NCBI GenBank assembly: GCA_004335835.1
Contig: RWJK01001396.1
Coordinates: 110,168-174,167, forward strand
Direction: 5' to 3'
Length of the DNA stretch: 64,000 nt
Source: Scenedesmus sp. ARA3
Taxonomy: Eukaryota > Chlorophyta > Chlorophyceae > Sphaeropleales > Scenedesmaceae
A program made the position numbers and the translations under genes. Below, piece after piece: positions 48,770-61,318 of the stretch (the first letter of the stretch is position 1; each line of letters starts with the position of its first letter). Below the pieces are notes generated by a model, which was not told where the DNA came from, ran no database searches, and saw only the letters and a list, made by a program, of their open reading frames with translations.

Positions 48770-50820
48770 ATGCAAGCCTCCAGCAGCGACGCTGGAAGGA
48801 TGGAACGCTGTAAGCTGCTGCTGGCTAAGCTGCAAGCTGCAACAAGCGTTCCAGAGGAAGACGACGTGCATGCCATGCTAGAGCTGGATGCAATGAAGAG
48901 GTGGATGATTGGAGAGCTGGGCGCCGCTGTATATTGCGGCTCAACATACGAGGTGAACAATGCTGCCTCGAATAGACTGTTTCAGCAATTGGTTATTGGC
49001 TGAGCATGCCTGGTTTGAGCAGCGGTCACCCTGACCGTTTGGGGCCTGCGCATAGCCCTCCTGCAGATGCACAGCAGGGTGGTGTCCGACATGTTGTGCG
49101 GGCGGCACAGCTGCCACCTGACACAGTACATGGGCTGCTAGTGTTGATCTGGACTAAAAGCATTGCTAGCCTGCCTTGGTCATGCACCGCTGCGACCGTT
49201 AGCGCTGCTGCAACATCAAGGAAAGCGGCACCAGCACATGCACACACACAACACCTCGCAACGCAACACACCATTCAAATGTAACGGCTGCTTTTGTTCG
49301 ACTGCATCTGCTGTGCAGGCTGCCTCTGCAGAGCTTCACCGCTTCGCTTTGAGCTACGCCATAACCGCCACACACCTGCTGCGGCTGTGGGCCAACCGGC
49401 CCTGCGTCCTGCAAGGCTCCTCTGCAGCACCTCGGCTCACAACAGCAGTAGTGCAAAACTACATCGGCTTTCCCTGGGCGGGTGACTCATGCGCTAAAGT
49501 GCGGCGCTATGCACTCACTCCAGGTGAGCTGGGAAGCAGGCTGTTGTGGGTGTGCCTTGTTTGCTACTACTGCCTGCTGCTTCATCTGCCTGCGAGCAGG
49601 CCTGCATATATGCCTGCTGACAAGGCTCATTCTTCTGCTGCCATGGTCGGCCATTCCTGCAAGCAGCAGTGTTTCAAAGCTCCTGCAACATATCCGCTAT
49701 GCGTGCTTTCTGTGTTGTTGCTGCTGTAGGCTTCGTGTCAGCCTATGCTGCTGCCTGCCAGGCACTCGCAGCAGCGCTTGACAAGGCCAGCCCTGCTGAC
49801 GTGCCTTCACACATAGCAGAGACGACTCTGGTGCTGCTGTGGCTGTGGCGAGCAGCAATGGAGTCGTTCGACGGCGCAGCAGCCCCAGGAGACACCGTTG
49901 TGCGTTCACTGGTGCTGCCAGTGGCGCAGCTGGCAGGTGCAGGTGCGTGGTGCTGCTGTTGGCAGGACAAGGCGCTGTAGGGGTGGGAGGTGCGCAGCAG
50001 CTGTACTCTGTATGTTTGATGCGTTGCTGCTAACTTTCAGAGCCTGCTAAGCAGCAGGTGGCTTGCAGCACTGTCTGTCAAGCTCGCACAGCGCGCTGCC
50101 GCCCGCAGGTGCCTGTAGCTTGGGTTACTGGAATTGTTGGGATTGTGTGGTTGTGACGGGGCGTCATATAGGGTGCTGAGGCGCAAGTGACCTCATCCAG
50201 TGCCCTAACATGCCGCTGTTGCTGCTGCTGTCGCCGCTGGTTGCCTGCTGCTCTTTGTGCAGCTCTGCGTTGCTGGGCCGGGCCGACAGCAGCCAGCAGC
50301 AGCAGGGCAGGCAGCGCCAGCAATGCAATGAGCGCAGCAGTTGATGTGGCAGTCATGCTAGCCAAGGCAGCAGCGGAGATCTGCCACTGCGAGGAGGTTA
50401 TGAGGAACAGGCTCTATTGGGTCTGCAACACCGGCTCTAGCTCGCATGACCTGCAGTGGCTGCTGTGCTGCTATGTGGGACTAGTTGCGCAGGCGGTGCA
50501 CAAGCAGCAGAACGGGAAGCAGCGGCCGCTGGTGCCCGCAGCTGGCAGCAGCTGGCCCCAGCAGCAGCAGCAGCAGCAGCAGCAGCCCGCCAAAGTGGCT
50601 GCTGTTCACAAGCGGCTGCTGGAAGGGTTGCGTGTGCCTGGGTTGATTGGCTGGCAGTACACAGGGCACACCAGCGAGCAGCTCTGGCAAGATCCAAAGG
50701 CAACGGTGGCTGTCTGTGCTTGCGCTGATCTCAGCATCGATCTGGCACACCCAGACCCAGATATGGACCTCAGCAGCAGCGGCGGCGGTGGCAGCAGCAG
50801 AGCTAGCATGCAGCAGCAGC

Positions 50821-50851
<31 letters not shown>

Positions 50852-52078
50852 CGCGCACGATCCGCCGCTGCTGACGGCGACAGTGCACCTGCGCCGCGCA
50901 GCAGTGCTGCTTGAGCTGTGCCTGCTGCAGCCCAACAGCTGCACTTATTTCATTGTCATAGGGTGCATCCAGCAAAGCATGACCTGCATGTTCCGCTGCC
51001 TGAGAGCTGAGTCCAGCAGCGATGCGGCAGCATGGGACAGGGTGTATGCGGCTATCGGCAATGGGATCCTGCCTGCTGTGCTGCAGCAGCTGCTGCCTGT
51101 GCTGCCGCTGCTGATGCAGCAAGCGGAGCAGGCTTCAGGTGCTACTGGTGGTGGTTCTGTAGCGCAGGGGTTGGCAATGCCTATGAGTACGGTTCTAGCA
51201 GGTGGGTGGAGCTTGCAGGAAGTTCAGGAAGTTGCAGGAAGTTTGCAGGACGCACATGCCCATGCAGCATCGCTGGTGTGAGCATGCAGACTGTTGTTGA
51301 CAATCCTGCAGGATTACAAGATCTGTGTTGCGTGTGCTGTCAAACTGATGATCGGCATGATGCTGAACTGCTCACAGTCAAGTGGGAACAGTGGTTACAA
51401 TGGGCTGATTTTGTCTGGCGTGGGTGATGGCAGGCAGCTGATGCATGTGCATGTTGCATGCCTGCACGCACGTGCACAACGTTGCTACTGGCTCCTGGCT
51501 GCCCACTTGTGCTGCCCACTTGTGCGAGCACTCTGGCAAGCAACCGCCAGCTTGCGCCGTTGCCTGCTTGCTCTTGCAGGCACGCACATCCCGGATGCAC
51601 AGCTGATTGATGCGCTGCAGCAGCCCAGCAGTGCAGCTGCTTTGAAGAGCTGCGTGCGCTGCTGGGCACACCAGCTGGTGGTTGACCCTGCACAGCTGCC
51701 ACCATCCCAGCAGGATTGGATGCTGGTGCAGCGGCTCGCTGGCATACTGGCGTCCAATGTAGCATGCACGGCTGAAGCAGCTACTGCTTCCTTTGATGCA
51801 GTAGCTGCCAGTGCAGGGGCTGCTGCTGCTGCAGCAGCAACACCAGAGGCAGGGGAAATGCTGCAGAGTGCCGAGTGCTTTACGCTGTGTGTTAGCTGCT
51901 TGAAGGTGATGCAAAGCGCAGCAACAGCAGCAAATGCAGCGGGCGCAGCGGCCGCGGCTCGTGCCCAGCAGTCAGTGCTGAGCCTCGGCAGCAGCGCCCA
52001 CAGCTGGCTCAGCTTGGATGCTGCCTTCACACGTGTGACAACGATTATCGAACTGGCAGCGCATGCGTGCCGCAGCCT

Positions 52079-52109
<31 letters not shown>

Positions 52110-53223
52110 GTAGTGCCAATGCTGCGTGCGTGGCAGCTGCTGCTGGCTCACAGCTTGCATGCTGCAGGCAGCATGCTGCTTGCCGTGCACACAGAGGGGC
52201 TGCTGCCAGCAGCACCACCTCAGCAGCAGCAGCAGCAGGCCGGCAGTGCAGCTGCCAGCTCAGACCAGGGGGCTGCAGGTGTGCCGCTACGGGATCACCC
52301 TCAAGCGATGGATGCTGTGCGCTGCTTGTCGTCAGCGGTTGCTGGCCTGGGGCCGCAGCTAACAGCAATGCAGGGGACCGCTGCATTGCCAGCAACAGCA
52401 GCAGCAGCAGCAGCGGTGCCAGCAGCTGGTTCTCAGGGCTCAAGCAGGAAGGGCAATGCCTGGCTCATGCAGCAGCACGAGGAGTTGAGCAGACGCTTTG
52501 CACAGCTTGTAGCTGCAGCTGACACTCTCATCATCATCAGCCACTCTGAGGAGCAGCTTGCGCAGTTTTTGTTTGGGGAGGCTTTTGGACGGGAGTCTTT
52601 GAAGGAGCTGCTCTCCCTGCGTTCAGCAGTACCTGCTGAGCTGGCTCAGCAGCTGGTGGGCTTTGCAGCTGCGCTGAGTGGCCGCTTCCCGGTCAAGCTG
52701 TGCTGCAACGCGCCTGGATGCACTAGTCTGGATGAGTTCAGTGAGCTGGAGGCTGTGGGGGGCAAGGCATGCATGTGCTCCGGCTGCAAGACTGCCAGGT
52801 GCGACTGTTTGCCATACGACTATCTGTATCTGTGCGTATGTGATACACAGAAGGATGCCAGCAACATCCAACACGAGCAACATGGCTGCAATGCCCTGCA
52901 GCTGATGCTGCGGCAGACATCAGTGCCTCAACATCAATGTTTTAACATTCATGCCTCCAACATCTACTGCATGAAGCTTTGCCGTGCAATGTTGTCAGTC
53001 AAATTCGGCGCTGGCTGTGTGCTCGCTTGTGGGAGGGAGGCCACTTGCAGCCTTCCACTGAGTTCCCTCACTGCCTTGCCGCTGCTGCCTGCCTCCTCCT
53101 GCTGCCGCCCCCTGCTGCTGCTGCTGCTGCCGCTGCTGCAGGTACTGCTGCCGGGCCTGCCAGGAGTCCCACTGGAAGGTGCACAAAGCCGCATGCAGGG
53201 CGCTGGCAGCAGCGCGGCAGTGA
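48770..53223 (+). CDS. MYND-type zinc finger protein, array unit 3
   Basis: Exons: 48770-48952, 49319-49523, 49730-49942, 50263-51201, 51580-52798, 53142-53223; 946 residues in frame. Exon 1 (61 codons) carries KLLLAKLQAATSVPEEDD; exon 2 LLRLWANRPCVLQGSSAA and KVRRYALTPG; exon 3 GFVSAYAAACQALAAALDKA; exon 4 ALRCWAGPTAA, DLQWLLCCYVGLVAQAVHKQ, VPGLIGWQYTGH and LLTATVHLRRAAVLLELCL; exon 5 LQQPSSAAALKSCVRCWAHQ, CFTLCVSCLKVM and LRAWQLLLAHSLHAAGS, then the start of the MYND finger. Exon 6 completes the finger and ends ALAAARQ. This is the best consensus representative of the array. Coding length varies between units mainly through Gln, Ser and Ala runs. Confidence 0.86.
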
Positions 53224-53861
53224 CAGGCATACATGTGCCCTATGCCAACATCTCAATCATATAGTATGTATTCGACGGGCGTCGCTTGATATGGGTGCCT
53301 GGCAGTAGGAGGAGTCTCTGCAGTTTGCAGGGCCCCTGCCCGGGCAACACCTGTCGAAGAGTATGGGCTCAAGTTGTGGACTGCCAAGTTATGCTCAAAA
53401 GCCTAGTCCCGCATCAACATGTTGAGGGCTGTTCCAAGTGTGACATGCATGACCGTCTTGCCAATCTGTCAGGGGTGAGAGGCATCTCGAGCAAAGCCAC
53501 TCAGGCTGCTCACACTTGGTTGCTTATGACAGTTGTAACCAGGGTTTGGCCCGCCAGGTGATAGGGGCCTCTTGCTTTGCACTTTCGTCGCTCAAATGCT
53601 TGCCATCACATCGTGTGATTATCTTCGCTGTGTGATCTTGGAATGTCGAGCGTAACAGCACGACCCACACCATCACCGGCACCGTCGCACTGTCCTGCTG
53701 TCAGCGTGCTGATGCGCATACCACCATATGTCCCTTGGGTATAACCGTCTTTCTTAGCAAGTTTGAACTCTCAACAGCTGCTGCTGTCGTCGGCAGCGAC
53801 TGCTAGGACAGCTGCTGCTTGTGCACTGCTGCTCTGGCCACAACACCAGCAGCCAGCAGCC
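53224..53861. promoter_or_regulatory. Spacer and 5' region of MYND unit 4, conserved in array
   Basis: 638 bp, alignable by eye to the spacer before unit 3. A TGTAA at 53534-53538 may end unit 3 transcripts. The last 62 bases and the first codons of unit 4 match unit 3 exactly. Confidence 0.5.
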
Positions 53862-55702
53862 ATGCAAGCCTCCAGCAGCGACGCTGGAATGATGGACCGA
53901 TACAAGCAGCTGCTGGCCAAGCTGCAAGCTGCAACAAGCGTTCCGGACGATGGGCGTGACATGCAAAAGATAGATGCAATGAAGCTGTGGATGGATGACT
54001 GCACAGCTGGTGAGCCCTTTATTCAGTGGCCTGAGTTTTGAGGTACAAGTTGCTGCCTCTTATAGCCTGTTGCAGCCATGTCTCCTAGCAAAGCATGGGC
54101 GATTCCTAGCAGTTGTTTCTGGCTGATTGGGCTGCGCATAAGCGCTGCATGCTAGGCCGCCTGAAGATAGACAGCAGGGATAAGTGCCACACGTTGTGCT
54201 GGCAGTACAGCTGTTGACACGATGTATGGAACACCTGTGTTCACATAGACTCTGAGCATCACTGGGCTTCCTCGCTCAAGCGTCACCACAACAGCTTGTG
54301 CTGCTGCAACCGCAAGAGAAGCACCACACGCACGTGCACACCCAGCAAACCGTGATGCAACACAGCATCCCAATGTAACATTTGACTATGTTGACTAACT
54401 TTGACGGTATCTGCCTTTTGACTACATTTGACTGCATCGACTGTGCAGGCTGCGCCTGCAGAGCTCCACCAGTTCGCTTTGAGCTGCGCCACAACCGCTG
54501 CACACCAGCTGCGACTGTGGGCTGACAGGCCGTGTGTCCTGCAAGGCTCTCCTGCAGCAGCAGCACGGCTCACAACAGCAGTGGTGCAGGGCTACATTCA
54601 CTTCCCCTGGACCGGGGACTCGCGAGCAAAGGTCAGGCGCAACGTACTCACTCCAGGTGAGGGGGTTCACATACTGTTGTGAGTCTGCCTGTGATCACTA
54701 CTGCTTGTTGTTTCCTCTGCCTGCCCTCTTGCCTGCATGAATGCTGTTAACTGCCAATCCTGCACAGCCACGCCTTGCAGCAAAAGCTTATTGCAACTCC
54801 TACATGACTGATAACTTCGCAATGCTGCGCTTGCACGTGCTTAGTGCTGGTGTTGTGCTGCTGCAGGCTTCCTGTCAGCCTACACTGCTGCCTGTGAGGC
54901 GCTCGCAGCAGCCCTGGAAACAGCCAGTGCTGAAAATTTGGAGGCAGATATAGCAGAAATGACCGCGGTGCTGCTGTGGGTGTGGCAAGCAGCAATGGAG
55001 ATGTTTGATGATGGAGCGGCCTTAGAGGACAGCACGATGTACTCACTGGTGCTGCCTGTGGTGCAGCTAGCAGGAGCAGGTGTGTGTGCCACTGCTGTTG
55101 GCAGAGAACAGCAGCTTGCAGGAGAGAGAGGGGTGTGCAGAGTCTGCACTCCATACATTGTGCAGCTTGCTGAAGTGTCCAGTATGCAACGCAGGAGGCA
55201 TGCAGTCTCATGCTAAGCACGCGTAGCATGCTCCCACTCTCAGGTGCCAGAAGGCCGGGTGGTGGGAGTGCCACATACAGTGTATGGTGGCGAGGGGCAC
55301 GGTGTGCTGTGTTGGGCGGGCATGATGTGACGGCACCGTGCTCCTGACTGACATGCTGCTGTTGTGCGTCTGCTGCTGCCGCCGCACTCTTGCTGCTGCT
55401 CTGTGCAGCGCTGCGCTGCTGGTCTGGGCCTGCAGCAGTACACATCATCAAGGGAGAGGTCGCTGGCATGACCATCAGTGCAGCAATGGATGTGGCCTTG
55501 ATGCTGCTGAAAGCAGCTGATCACCACCTGCAACAAGAAGGCATTGGAGAAGAGGCTGTCACAGGACTGCAGCAGTATCTCTGGCTCGCAGGACGTGCAG
55601 TGGCTGCTGTGCTGCTGTGTGGCACTGCTTGCGCAAGCGGTGCACAAGAAGCAGAAAGGGCTGCCGCAGCCGGTGGCGCCTGCAGCTGGCAGCAGCCAGC
55701 CT

Positions 55703-55749
<47 letters not shown>

Positions 55750-58441
55750 AAAAGTGGCTGCTGTCCACAAGAGACTGCTGGAGGGTCTGGGCGTGCCTGG
55801 CTTGATTGCCTGGCAGTATATAGGTCTCGTGAGCAAGCAGCTCTGGCTAGACCCGCAGGCATTTCCAGCGTTCCTTGCGTGCAGGGTGTTTGCTATTCAG
55901 CTGGCCCACCAGGACAGCAGCAGCAGCAGCAGCGGCGGTGCCAGCACTAATGCCAGCAGCAGCAGAGGAGCTAGCATGCAGCAGCAACGCAGCCACAGGC
56001 TGACAGCAACAGTGCACCTGCGCCGCGCAGCAGTACTGTTGGAGCTGTGCCTGCTGCAGCCCAACAACAGTGCGCTGCTATACACCATAGGGTGCATCAA
56101 GCACAGCTGGGACTGCATGTATTGCTGCGTGCGAGCTGAGCACAGCAGCGACGCGGAAGCATCAAACAGGGTTCGTGCAGCTTTTGGCAATGGCATCTTG
56201 CCAGCTTTGCTGCAGCAGCAGCTGCCTGTGGTGCCGCTTCTACTGCAGCAAGCGGAGCAAGGCAGCTTCACAGCAAGGGCAGTGGGGGAGCTCCTGAGCC
56301 GGGCGCTCCTAGGTGGGTTGAGCTTTGCAGGCAGCTTGCAGGAAGCTGGCCTGCAGAAGGCTTGCTTGCAGGAAGCTTGCAGATAGCTTACAGGAAGCTT
56401 GCAGGAAGCTGGCTGGAAGCTTGCTTGCAGGAAGCTGGCCTGCAAACAGCTTGCTTGCAGGCAGCTTGCAGGAAGCTTGCATGACACAGAGGGCCATGCT
56501 GTGCAGTAAGGGCATGTAGAATGGTGTTTGTGGTTGTTGGGATGCAGGGGAACGATATGGCGGCAGAAAGACGAATCACGGGTGGTGCATGGTGCGCGGC
56601 ATGATCTGCTTGGTGCTGCGCTGTTTGCTGACAAGTGATGCTTGAAAGTGTGATCAGCCGCTGAAGCCCGTATGGGATATGGCAGGGAGCATGAGCGAAG
56701 GGCATTCTGCTCGCAAGCCCGCGCACAGGTTGCTGATTCCCTCCTGGCACTTTTCACCTGCCTGTGAATGCAGGCAGTCAAATCCCAGACCTGCAGCTGC
56801 TTGCTGCGCTGCAGCAGCCCAGCAGTGCAGCCGCTTTGGAGAGCAGCATCCGCTGCTGGGCCCATCAGCTAACAATAGACCCTGCAAGCCTCACACCGCC
56901 CCAGCAGAGGTGGCCGCTGCTGCAGGGGCTGGGCAGTGTCGTGGTGGCAAACTTGGCTTGGGTGTGCGAAGCTGCTGCCGGAGGTGCAGCAGCAGCGGCA
57001 GAGCCAAGCAAAGTGCTGCACAGCGCAGAGTGCTTTGCGCTGTGTGTGAGCTGCCTGAAGGCACTGGCATGCGCAGCCACAGCAGCTGTGTCGGCTGGAA
57101 AACAAGAGCCGCAATGTGCTGAGCAATCGGCCATGAGCAGCAGGTCCCAGAGCTGGCTGAGCTTGGATGCTGCTGTCACACGTGTGACTATGATAGCTGA
57201 GCTGGCAGCAAATGCGTGCCGCCACCTCAGCAGCAGCGGCAGCGGCATGGCGGCGCAGATGCTGCCGGCATGGCAGCTGCTGCTGGCACACACCTTGCAT
57301 GCTGCAGGCAGCAGGTGGTGCAGCACCTGCCAGCTCGAGCAATGGAGATACAGATGTGTTGATTGGTTGTGTTCCGCTGGCGAAAGAGGTGCTGGGCCGC
57401 TTGTCATCAGCCCTTGTTAGCTTGGGTCCGCAGCTGACAGCAATGCAGAGGCAGCTGCCGCCTCCACCCGCATCAGCAGCACCGGCAGCAGCAGCAGCAG
57501 CTGCTCCAGGAGGTTCAAGCAGCAGGCCGGATGCCTGGGCGAGGCTCGTGCAGCAGCAAGATGACCTGAGCAGGTGCTTCACACAGCTGTTCGCGGCAGC
57601 TGACACCAGCGGCAGCAGGAGCAGCGGCAGCAGCAGCGGCAGCGGCAGCTGGGTGGAGCAGGTTGCACAGGCCGGCAGAGTGTCATTATCGCTGCGGTCA
57701 GCAGTACCTGCCGAGCTGGCGCAGCAGCTAACCAACTTTGCAGCTGTGCTGAGTGGCCGCTTCCCCGCCAGGCTGTGCTGCAACGCGCCCGGCTGCAGCA
57801 GCCTGGCCAGGTTCAGTGAGCTGGAGGCTGTGGGGGGCAAGGCCTGCATGTGCTCAGGCTGCAAGACTGCCAGGTGCGGCAGCAGTGTGTGCTGATGAGC
57901 GTGCCTGCGCGACACAGGCATGCCTGGGTGCATCATCTGTACAATCGTTGCTGTGTGGACTGATGCTTTTGCGTTTTCTTTAACTGTGTCTGTGTCTGTG
58001 TCATTGACCAGAGATACGTGGCCAACAATGTGCAGTGCATGCGAGTATGTTCCAGGTTGGCGACTTAATTGATATTGGTATACTTGCTGTGCTGCGGCAG
58101 ACAGCGCTGCCTCCCACAGTTATGGCTTGCGGCTGTGGCAACATAGGATAGAGGGGTTGCACGGTGTGTTCATGCGGCATACGCCACCACAGACACCTGG
58201 TAAAATAGGAAGCTGTGGCATCATAATGTGGCCACTTCAGATTGGCATTGTTTGCGCTGGTGTGCTTGTGGACAAAGCGCCTGCATCACCTACCGCTGAA
58301 TTCTGCCCCTGCCTCGCTGCTGCTGCCGCCCCCTCCTCCTGCTGCTGCTGCTGCTGCAGGTACTGCTGCCGGGCCTGCCAGGAGTCGCACTGGAAGGCAC
58401 ACAAGGCCGCATGCAGGGCGCTGGCAGCGGCACGGCAGTGA
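53862..58441 (+). pseudogene. MYND-type zinc finger gene, array unit 4, frame broken in three exons
   Basis: Exon equivalents: 53862-54042, 54449-54656, 54867-55079, 55409-56312, 56774-57873, 58360-58441. Splice sites and the finger exon (YCCRACQESHWKAHKAAC, ending ALAAARQ) are intact, and exons 2 and 3 are normal. Three exons break frame: exon 1 is 181 nt instead of 183 and meets a stop at 54039-54041; exon 4 (904 nt) changes frame between about 55515 and 55550, after LMLLKAAD and before CSSISGSQDVQWLLCC; exon 5 (1100 nt) changes frame near 57305-57325, after LLLAHTLHAAGS. No alternative splice site I found repairs them. The exon 4 poly-Gln run (55690-55748) is the longest in the array. Either a decaying copy or a gene hit by assembly errors in repeats. 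Confidence 0.6.
56327..56482. repeat. Minisatellite in intron 4 of MYND unit 4
   Basis: A run of imperfect 12-24-bp repeats built on GCTTGCAGGAAGCTGG. Short versions occur at the same intron position in unit 3 (about 51215-51255) and unit 5 (about 61670-61710), so the motif is ancestral and expanded here. Confidence 0.8.
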
Positions 58442-59153
58442 CAGGCATGCCTGTGACAACACATGTGCATGTGCGTTTGGCCAGCAACACACTGGGTCAG
58501 CGTGACACAATGGTTTGCATGTTTCTGCCTGCCCTGAAGGCAGTGGTTTTACAGTAGGCAGTGTCAGTGTTGTTGCTATGGCTTGCTTGGTAATTCCATG
58601 ACGAGAAGTCAGTTGGCAATACCCCAGGATGGACTTGGTTGTGGGCTGCTAGCTGAGCTTGATGAGGGACGTGTTAGTCTGGCATCAACATGTCCAAAGT
58701 GTCGAATGCATTGTGTAACCGCCATCTTGCCGACCTTCATGGGGTGTGAGGCGTACAGGGGCTGAATTTCTCGGCCGTAAAATCCAGGGCATTGCTTTGA
58801 ACCACCTGCTAGGGCTCATGGCAACCTTGGTTGGGTTTGACCCCGGAAGGTGAAGACGCCTCTTGCTGTGCACTGCAGGTCGCTAAAAAGCATTGAAGCG
58901 TGTTGTTTAAGTTGACTCGCTGTGCGATCTCAAGACTTCAAGCGTCTGGTCATGGCACACCCCACACTAGCACCTGCCCCGTCGAACTTTGCTGCAGTCG
59001 GCCTGCCGATCGATTAACAATCAATAGTGTACCGTGTGAGGTTTTTCATTCGTTAGTATGCAACCTGACTAGCTTCTGCGTGTGTCGGACAGCCAGTACT
59101 AGGGCTGCTTCTGCTGCTTGTGCACTGCTGCTTGCCCACAACAGGCAACAGCT
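58442..59153. promoter_or_regulatory. Spacer and 5' region of MYND unit 5
   Basis: 712 bp with unit 4 3' flank (TGTAA at 58714-58718) and unit 5 promoter. It aligns loosely with the spacers before units 3 and 4, including CGAACTTTGCTGCAGTCGG near 58983. Confidence 0.5.
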
Positions 59154-60614
59154 ATGCAAATCTTCAGCATTGATGCTGAAAACCTTCATGGTTTCAAGCT
59201 GCTGATGGCTAAGCTGCAAGCTGCAACAAGCAATGCAGAGGAAGATGACGTGGCTGCCATGCAAGAGCTAGACAAGATGAGGACTTGCATGACTGTAGCG
59301 CTGATCGTCCCTGTCAGTAAGGGCCTAACATATGAGGTGAGCTACGTTGGGTATAACAGGCTGTTGCAGAGGTTGGCTTCAGGCTGAGCATGCTGAGTTA
59401 GCAGCTGGCACAGATAGTGAGTGTGGCAATGATCGGCCTTCCAGATAATCTGCCACTGTAGTCTGCAGCCACGCTACATGTGTTGTGCTGGCAGGGTAGC
59501 TGTCTACACAACACATGTATTGCGTACTTCCCAGTCACGTCCAATTAGTGCTTCCGTGCTCATGCATCGCTGCGGCAAGCGCACTACTTGCAGCAGCATC
59601 AAGAAGCGCCACAGGGACAGCACTGCACACAACAGACCGCCGTGCAACAGCATCCAAATTGCAACGTTGACTACGTTGACTGCGTTGACTATGTTTGACT
59701 GCATCTGCTGAGCAGGCGGCGCCTGCAGAGGTCCATCGCATGGCCGTCAACGCCTCGATCACCGCTGCACACCTGCTGCGGCTGTGGGCCGACCGGCCGT
59801 GTGTCCTGCAAGGATCCTCTGCAGCAGCAAGGCTCACGACAGCAGTGGTGCGTCACCACATAAGCTTCCCCTGGGAGGGTGAATCACGCACAAAAGTGCG
59901 GCGCTATGCACTGACTCCAGGTGAGCTGCGCAGCAGACTTTTGAGTGTGTAGTGTCTGTGATTTCTCCCAATGCCTGCTGCTTCCTGTTCATGTCCGCTT
60001 GCCAACCTGCTGCTTGCCTATTTGGCTGCTGTTCATTGCCACTTGCCAACCACGCCTGTGAGTTGCAATACCTCCAGGTGAATCTGCTACAGCATATACT
60101 GACTTTATGTGTTATTGTTATTGCTGTGCTGCTGCAGGCTTTGTGTCGGCCTACTCTACCGCCTGTGAGGCGCTGGCAGCAGCGCTTGACAAGGCCAGGG
60201 CTGCTGATGTACCGCAGCACATAGCAGAGATGGCCGCGATGTTGCTGGGGGTGTGGCAAGCAGCAGTGGCAATGTTTGATGATGCCGGGGCCCTGGAGGA
60301 CAGCACCATGTTCTCATTGGTGCTGCCTGTGGTGCAGCTGGCAGGTGCAGGTGGGTGGTACTGCTGTTAGCAGGGTAGTGTAAGCGTAGAAAGTTGCGCA
60401 CCATCTGTACCTTCTGGGTCACACAATTTGTTGAATTGTTGTGCATGTACATGCATTGCAAGCGACATGCAGCATTGTTTTCAGCACGCTAGCGTGCACT
60501 GCCAGCCACAAGTCCTTGAAGGAAACATGCATGGTATGAGTGTTGGGCTTGTGTAGGGTCGAAGGGAGAGTGACTTCAAACCCCAGCTGCCTGATATGCT
60601 GCTGCTGCCACCGG

Positions 60615-60653
<39 letters not shown>

Positions 60654-61287
60654 ACTTCTTCTTCCTGCACTTTGTGAAGCGCTACGCTGCTGGGCTGGGC
60701 CGGCAGCAGCCAGCAGCAGCAGCAGCAGCAGCAGCAGGACAGAGGCCACCAGCAATGCAATCAACGCAGCAGTGGATGTGGGTGTTATTCTGTTTGAGAC
60801 AGCAGCAGAAGCAGCAGAGACCCGCAACCGCCCGGAGCGTGCACCAAGGGAGGCACTGCGTGCAAACTGCAGCAGCATTTCCAGCTCGCAGGAGCTGCAG
60901 TGGCTGCTGTGCACCTGTGTGGTGCTGCTTGCGCAAGCACTGCACACGAAGCAGAACGGGCTGCAGTGCCTAGTGGCGCCTGCAGCTGGCAGCAGCCAGG
61001 CGCAGCAGCAGCAGCAGCAGCAGGTCAAAGTGGGTGCTTACCATCTGAAAGTGCTGGTACACTTGGGAGTGCCTGGCTTGAGAGGTTGGCAGTATACAGG
61101 CCGCAGAAGCAAGGGGCTATGGCAAGAGCCGCAAGCATCTGCAGCAATCCTTGCATGCAGTGTGTTTGACATTGAGAAGGCACACCCAAGTGCCAACATC
61201 AGCGGCGGCGGGAGCAGTGGCAGCAGCGGCAGTGCCAGCGCTAGCGCCAGCAGTAGCAGGGGCAGCAGGGGCAGCAGAGCTAGCTTG

Positions 61288-61318
<31 letters not shown>

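Noticed and set aside
55390..55950. Alternative 186-residue product of MYND unit 4 exon 4 in the first frame
   Set aside because: After the frame break it reads Ala/Ser-rich sequence unlike any sister, whereas the other frame resumes the family blocks; it is a consequence of the frameshift.
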